DNA of 8,163 nucleotides. Origin: Actinomycetota bacterium. GTDB taxonomy: Bacteria; Actinomycetota; Thermoleophilia; Solirubrobacterales; Solirubrobacteraceae. Shown one piece after another: positions 5,473-8,163 of the stretch. The stretch is taken from the NCBI GenBank assembly GCA_005883255.1, contig VAXS01000004.1, positions 5,789 to 13,951 on the forward strand. The letters are read 5' to 3'. Below the pieces are notes generated by a model. The model saw nothing but the letters and a program-made list of their open reading frames with translations, ran no database searches and was not told the origin of the DNA. Every line of letters begins with the position of its first letter. Within the stretch, counting starts at the first letter, position 1. The translations under genes were made by a program, and so were the position numbers.

Positions 5473-6999
5473 ATGACGGCCTTCCTCTCGCTGAACTACG
5501 ACGACGTCCAGACCTGGGTGCTGACCTGGGCGCCGGTCCTGTTCATGGCCCTCATCGTGTTCTTCCTGTGGCGCACGCTGAAGCTGATGCCGCGGACCAA
5601 GCCGCAGCAGATCAAGCCGGAGTCCAGCGTCGCCATCGGCTGGCCGGACATCGCCGGTGCCGACGAGGCCAAGCACGAGCTCCAGGAGGTCGTCGAGTTC
5701 CTCCGCGAGCCCCGGCGCTTCAAGGGCCTGGGGGCCAAGGTGCCCACCGGGATCCTGCTGCACGGACCGCCGGGCACGGGGAAGACCCAGCTGGCCAAGG
5801 CGGTGGCCAAGGAGTCGCGCGCCAACTTCTTCTCGCAGTCGGCGGCGTCGTTCGTGGAGATGTTCGCGGGGCTGGGGGCGGCCCGCATCCGGCGCCTGTT
5901 CTCCATCGCCCGCAAGAACGCGCCGGCGATCATCTTCATCGACGAGCTCGACGCGGTGGGCGGCCGGCGGGGCGCGGACATCTCGGGGGAGAAGGACCAG
6001 ACGCTCAACCAGCTGCTGGTGGAGATGGACGGCTTCTCCTCCACCGACGACGTGGTGGTCATCGCCGCCTCCAACCTGCTGGAGAAGCTGGATCCCGCAC
6101 TGCTGCGCCCGGGCCGCTTCGACCGCCAGATCTTCGTGGCGCCGCCCGACGTCAAGGGCCGCGAGGGAGTGCTGCGCGTCCACACCCGCGACAAGCCGCT
6201 GGACGGCGTGGACCTGGAGCTCGTCGCCCGCCAGACCAGCGGGCTGACCGGCGCCGATCTGGCCAACATCTGCAACGAGGCCGCGATCCACGCCGCGCGC
6301 AAGCGCCGCGCCGCGATCCGCCCCGAGGACTTCGACTCCGGGTTGGAGCGCGTGGTGGCCGGCATGCAGTCCCGGCGCAAGCTCAACGACCACGAGCGCC
6401 GGGTGGTGGCCTTCCACGAGGCGGGACACGCGCTGTGCGGCGAGGTGCTGACCACCGTCGATCGCGTACACAAGATCTCGATCGTCCCGCGCGGGCGCGC
6501 GCTGGGGTACACGCTCAACCTCCCCGCCGAGGACCGTTACCTCAAGACCCGCGAGGAGCTCATCGACTACATGACCGTCCTGCTGGGCGGCCGCGTCGCC
6601 GAGCAGATCGTGTTCGGCTCGATCACCACCGGCGCCGCCGACGACCTGCACAAGGTGGGGGAGATCACCCGCTCGATGATCCACGAGTACGCGATGGGCA
6701 CCGGCCTGTCGTCGTCGCGAGTCTCCAGCGACGGGAACCACCTGTCCGACGCCACCCGCCGGGTGCGCGACCAGGAGCAGCGCGACCTGGCCGACGAGGC
6801 CTACCGGCAGGCCTACGGGATCATCGAGCAGCACCGCGACAAGCTCGATGAGCTGGCGGAGTCGCTGCTGGCCAACGAGGTCCTCGAGCGGGGCGAGATC
6901 GACCAGATCATGGCCGGGATCGCGCGCCGTGACGGCCGCCCGGGGGCGGACCTGCGCGTGGCCGCCGCCTCCGAGCGGCCGGTAGAGCCTCGGGAATAG
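5473..6999 (+). CDS. ftsH: FtsH-type ATP-dependent zinc metalloprotease, short form with one N-terminal membrane segment
   Basis: A membrane-anchored AAA+ protease that unfolds and degrades membrane and cytosolic proteins as a hexamer. The 508-residue product starts with about 16 polar residues, one hydrophobic segment at about 17-37, and a basic linker. It therefore lacks the roughly 70-residue extracytoplasmic domain and second membrane helix of typical FtsH proteins (600-700 residues). The AAA+ module is complete: GPPGTGKT at 98-105, pore loop MFAGLGA at 130-136 (F131), Walker B IIFIDE at 153-158, sensor Asn N201, and LRPGRFDR at 211-218 with both arginine fingers. The peptidase domain has HEAGH at 315-319 and the third zinc ligand D391 in TTGAADD. 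The catalytic Glu (E316) is present, so an active protease is expected. A charged region from about residue 430 may form a coiled coil. It lies 30 nt after pncB, and its TAG stop forms part of the next promoter hexamer. The canonical full-length FtsH may exist elsewhere; this is possibly a paralogue. Confidence 0.9.
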   Translation: MTAFLSLNYDDVQTWVLTWAPVLFMALIVFFLWRTLKLMPRTKPQQIKPESSVAIGWPDIAGADEAKHELQEVVEFLREPRRFKGLGAKVPTGILLHGPPGTGKTQLAKAVAKESRANFFSQSAASFVEMFAGLGAARIRRLFSIARKNAPAIIFIDELDAVGGRRGADISGEKDQTLNQLLVEMDGFSSTDDVVVIAASNLLEKLDPALLRPGRFDRQIFVAPPDVKGREGVLRVHTRDKPLDGVDLELVARQTSGLTGADLANICNEAAIHAARKRRAAIRPEDFDSGLERVVAGMQSRRKLNDHERRVVAFHEAGHALCGEVLTTVDRVHKISIVPRGRALGYTLNLPAEDRYLKTREELIDYMTVLLGGRVAEQIVFGSITTGAADDLHKVGEITRSMIHEYAMGTGLSSSRVSSDGNHLSDATRRVRDQEQRDLADEAYRQAYGIIEQHRDKLDELAESLLANEVLERGEIDQIMAGIARRDGRPGADLRVAAASERPVEPRE

Positions 7000-7002
7000 A
7001 CT
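6997..7002 (+). promoter_or_regulatory. Putative -10 box of the epimerase operon, sharing the ftsH-like stop codon
   Basis: TAGACT, identical to the hexamer before pncB, with 8 nt (GCCGGCCC) to the ATG at 7011. Its TAG is the stop codon of the ftsH-like gene. No Shine-Dalgarno is seen. It would drive the run epimerase, 68-residue protein, PAP2 and ychF. Confidence 0.5.
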
Positions 7003-7003
7003 G

Positions 7004-7022
7004 CCGGCCCATGCTGGGCCGG
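7004..7022 (+). promoter_or_regulatory. Inverted repeat enclosing the epimerase start codon
   Basis: CCGGCCCA-TGC-TGGGCCGG forms an 8-bp GC-rich stem with a 3-nt loop. The A of the ATG (7011) pairs at the top of the stem, and the T and G are in the loop. In an mRNA reading through from the ftsH-like gene this would bury the start codon. In a leaderless mRNA starting at 7011 the left arm would be absent and the start free. Confidence 0.4.
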
Positions 7023-7421
7023 ATCGATCATGTGGGCGTGGCGGTGGAGGAGATGGACGCCGCGCTCGAGTTGTACCGCGACGCCCTGGGGCTTCCGCTC
7101 GCCCACCGCGAGGTGGTGGAGGAGCAGGGCGTGGACGCGGCGCTCCTCGACGTGGGCGAGGGGCACGTGGAGCTGCTGGCGCCGCTGGGCCCGGACACGC
7201 CCGTGGGGAAGTACCTGCAGCGGCGGGGCCCGGGCCTGCACCACGTGGCCTACGCCGTGGCGGACATCGACGCCGAGCTGGACCGCCTGCGGGGCGCGGG
7301 GCTGCGGCTGATCGACGAGACGCCGCGCACCGGGATCCGCAACTCCCGGGTGGCGTTCGTCCACCCGGGCGCGCTGGGCGGCGTGCTCACCGAGATCGTC
7401 GAGCCGGCGGCCGGCCACTGA
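7011..7421 (+). CDS. mce: Methylmalonyl-CoA epimerase
   Basis: Interconverts (S)- and (R)-methylmalonyl-CoA, linking propionyl-CoA carboxylation to the B12-dependent mutase and succinyl-CoA. The 136-residue product has the two-module vicinal-oxygen-chelate (glyoxalase) fold, typical in length. Evidence: IDHVGVAVEEMDAALELY at 5-22 with metal ligand H7; the family-diagnostic VEEQGV at 36-41 with Q39; VELLAPLGPDTPVGKYL at 53-69; GPGLHHVAYAV at 73-83 with the second-module metal His (H77 or H78); FVHPGALGGVLTEIVE at 116-131 with ligand/base E128. The EEQGV and GLHHVA combination separates it from generic glyoxalase or dioxygenase proteins. The ATG follows the ftsH-like stop by 11 nt. The stop overlaps the next start as TGATG, so the two are probably coupled. 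Carboxylase and mutase genes are not in the window. Confidence 0.92.
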   Translation: MLGRIDHVGVAVEEMDAALELYRDALGLPLAHREVVEEQGVDAALLDVGEGHVELLAPLGPDTPVGKYLQRRGPGLHHVAYAVADIDAELDRLRGAGLRLIDETPRTGIRNSRVAFVHPGALGGVLTEIVEPAAGH

Positions 7422-7627
7422 TGCGCCGCGAGGTGTCGATCGGCTTCTCCGGCGGCCAGGTCCTGTCCGCGCGGATGGACGAGGACGCGCTGCGCACGCT
7501 CACCGGCGCACTCGGCGGGCAGGGCTGGCACGAGGTGACGCTGGAGGACGGGGCCGTGCGCCTGCGCCTGGACGAAGTGGTCTACGTGCGGGTCGACGCC
7601 AGCGCGCACCGCGTCGGCTTCGGCTGA
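7421..7627 (+). CDS. Small conserved-looking protein of unknown function (68 aa)
   Basis: I do not firmly recognise this gene. The 68-residue product has no signal peptide, membrane segment or cysteines. It alternates short predicted strands (EVSIGFS, QVLSARM, WHEVTLED, AVRLRLD, VVYVRVD, HRVGFG) with one helix (DEDALRTLTGAL at 20-31), suggesting a small beta-rich domain. The end, VVYVRVDASAHRVGFG, resembles the IAYVEIG...RRVGFG ending of actinobacterial DUF3107 proteins, but the similarity is short and could be coincidental. It starts at the ATG overlapping the epimerase stop (TGATG), and PAP2 follows after 9 nt. This coupling, and coding-like codon use similar to its neighbours, argue that it is real. 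Confidence 0.65.
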   Translation: MRREVSIGFSGGQVLSARMDEDALRTLTGALGGQGWHEVTLEDGAVRLRLDEVVYVRVDASAHRVGFG

Positions 7628-7636
7628 GCCGGCGCC

Positions 7637-8137
7637 GTGCTGGCCCGGCTGGAGGCGCTCGACCTCGCCGCCTATCGGCTGCTGCGCACCGCCGGGCACA
7701 CGCCGTCCGCCGAGCGCGCCGTCCGGCGCTTCTCGTTGCTGGGCGAGCACGCCGCGGTGTGGCTGGCCCTGGGCGCGGCGGGGATGGCGCTGGACCCCGC
7801 GCGCCGGGCCCGCTGGCGCCGGGGCGCGGCCACCGTCGCCGGGGCGTACGCGCTCAACACCGCGCTCAAGCTGGTGGCGCGCCGGCGCCGCCCCCAGGTC
7901 CCGGGCCTCCCGCCGCTGACCGGGACGCCCACGGCGCTGTCGTTCCCCAGCGCGCACGCCACGTCGTCGTTCGCCGCCGCCCGGGCGTACTCGGGTCTGC
8001 TGCCCGCCGGTCCCCTGTACGGCCTGGCGGTGGCGCTGGCCCTGTCGCGGCTTTACCTGGGCGTGCACTACCTCTCGGACTCGCTGGCGGGGGCGGGGCT
8101 GGGGCTGGCCGTGGGCGGGCTCGCCGACGACCCATGA
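7637..8137 (+). CDS. PAP2-superfamily membrane phosphatase
   Basis: Probably dephosphorylates a lipid phosphate or pyrophosphate (polyprenyl, phosphatidylglycerol or phosphatidic type) in the membrane; the substrate cannot be assigned. The 166-residue product has all three acid-phosphatase motifs. Motif 1 (K-x6-RP) is KLVARRRRP at 78-86. Motif 2 is SFPSAHA at 102-108, with nucleophile-assisting H107 and Ala in place of the usual Gly of PSGH. Motif 3 (SR-x5-H-x3-D) is SRLYLGVHYLSD at 137-148, with catalytic H144 and D148. Hydrophobic segments near 38-52, 64-78, 109-121, 124-140 and 147-162 fit a small polytopic protein. It uses a GTG start 9 nt after the 68-residue gene, with no Shine-Dalgarno visible. 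No good ATG lies nearby, and the GTG gives a sensible N-terminus. The stop overlaps the ychF start as ATGA. Confidence 0.87.
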   Translation: MLARLEALDLAAYRLLRTAGHTPSAERAVRRFSLLGEHAAVWLALGAAGMALDPARRARWRRGAATVAGAYALNTALKLVARRRRPQVPGLPPLTGTPTALSFPSAHATSSFAAARAYSGLLPAGPLYGLAVALALSRLYLGVHYLSDSLAGAGLGLAVGGLADDP

Positions 8138-8163
8138 GGGTGGGGATCGTCGGGCTGCCCAAC
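8134..8163 (+). CDS. ychF: YchF/OLA1-type ribosome-associated ATPase, first ten codons only
   Basis: The last 30 nt encode MRVGIVGLPN in frame to the window edge. GIVGLPN is the start of the YchF P-loop segment (GIVGLPNVGKST in well-known members), and the distance from the start codon is right for that family. YchF is a universally conserved Obg-related ATPase that binds ribosomes. The ATG overlaps the PAP2 stop (ATGA), suggesting translational coupling. Another TRAFAC GTPase such as Obg or Era would not normally begin in this way, but only ten residues are visible. Confidence 0.75.
   Translation, partial: MRVGIVGLPN

Noticed and set aside
4318..6834. Very long open frame on the minus strand antisense to pncB and the ftsH-like gene (and similar long antisense frames across 2773-4179 and 7250-8068)
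   Set aside because: In very GC-rich DNA stop codons are rare, so shadow frames stay open. Their translations are rich in Arg, Gly, Ala, His and Val repeats with no recognisable domain, while the plus-strand frames contain complete, recognisable families.
1..8163. CRISPR arrays, tRNA or rRNA genes, insertion sequences, prophage or defence genes
   Set aside because: No direct repeat series, cloverleaf-like sequences, transposase or integrase proteins, or composition break was seen; almost the whole window is accounted for by housekeeping genes.

Overview
The window is an ordinary, very GC-rich (roughly 70% or more by eye) bacterial chromosome segment. It is densely packed with housekeeping and metabolic genes, and there is no sign of phage, transposon, CRISPR or RNA genes. 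The gene set, extreme GC content, actinobacterial-type proteins and apparently leaderless promoters suggest an actinobacterium. My best guess is the class Thermoleophilia (Solirubrobacterales/Gaiellales relatives), but that placement is inference from protein style only.

Layout: positions 1-2208 are read on the minus strand and 2228 to the end on the plus strand. Reading outward to the left from the divergence point at about 2209-2227 are rarA (AAA+ ATPase acting at stalled replication forks), a short degenerate GNAT-fold protein, and the N-terminal third of an aldehyde dehydrogenase that runs off the left edge. Reading to the right are an M20 metallopeptidase/deacylase, a DUF1385 (YqhQ-like) membrane protein, a nicotinate phosphoribosyltransferase (NAD salvage), an unusually short FtsH-type membrane AAA+ zinc protease, methylmalonyl-CoA epimerase, a 68-residue protein of unknown function, a PAP2-type lipid phosphatase, and the first ten codons of a YchF-type ATPase at the right edge.

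Transcription units: the genes are tightly spaced. M20 and DUF1385 overlap by ATGA. Epimerase and the 68-residue protein overlap by TGATG, PAP2 follows 9 nt later, and ychF overlaps PAP2 by ATGA, so 7011 onward looks like one operon. The starts that are not translationally coupled mostly carry a -10-like hexamer (nANNNT: TAGACT, TAGCAT, GATAAT, GATACT, GATGCT) 6-9 nt before the ATG. This is the arrangement expected for leaderless mRNAs. In two cases the TAG stop of the upstream gene is the first half of this hexamer.

No convincing new biological system is present. The points most worth a second look are the leaderless-promoter pattern, the overlapping divergent rarA/M20 starts, a 16-bp palindrome in the predicted pncB promoter, a hairpin enclosing the epimerase start codon, the FtsH variant with no extracytoplasmic domain, and the GNAT-like protein with a degraded CoA-binding loop.
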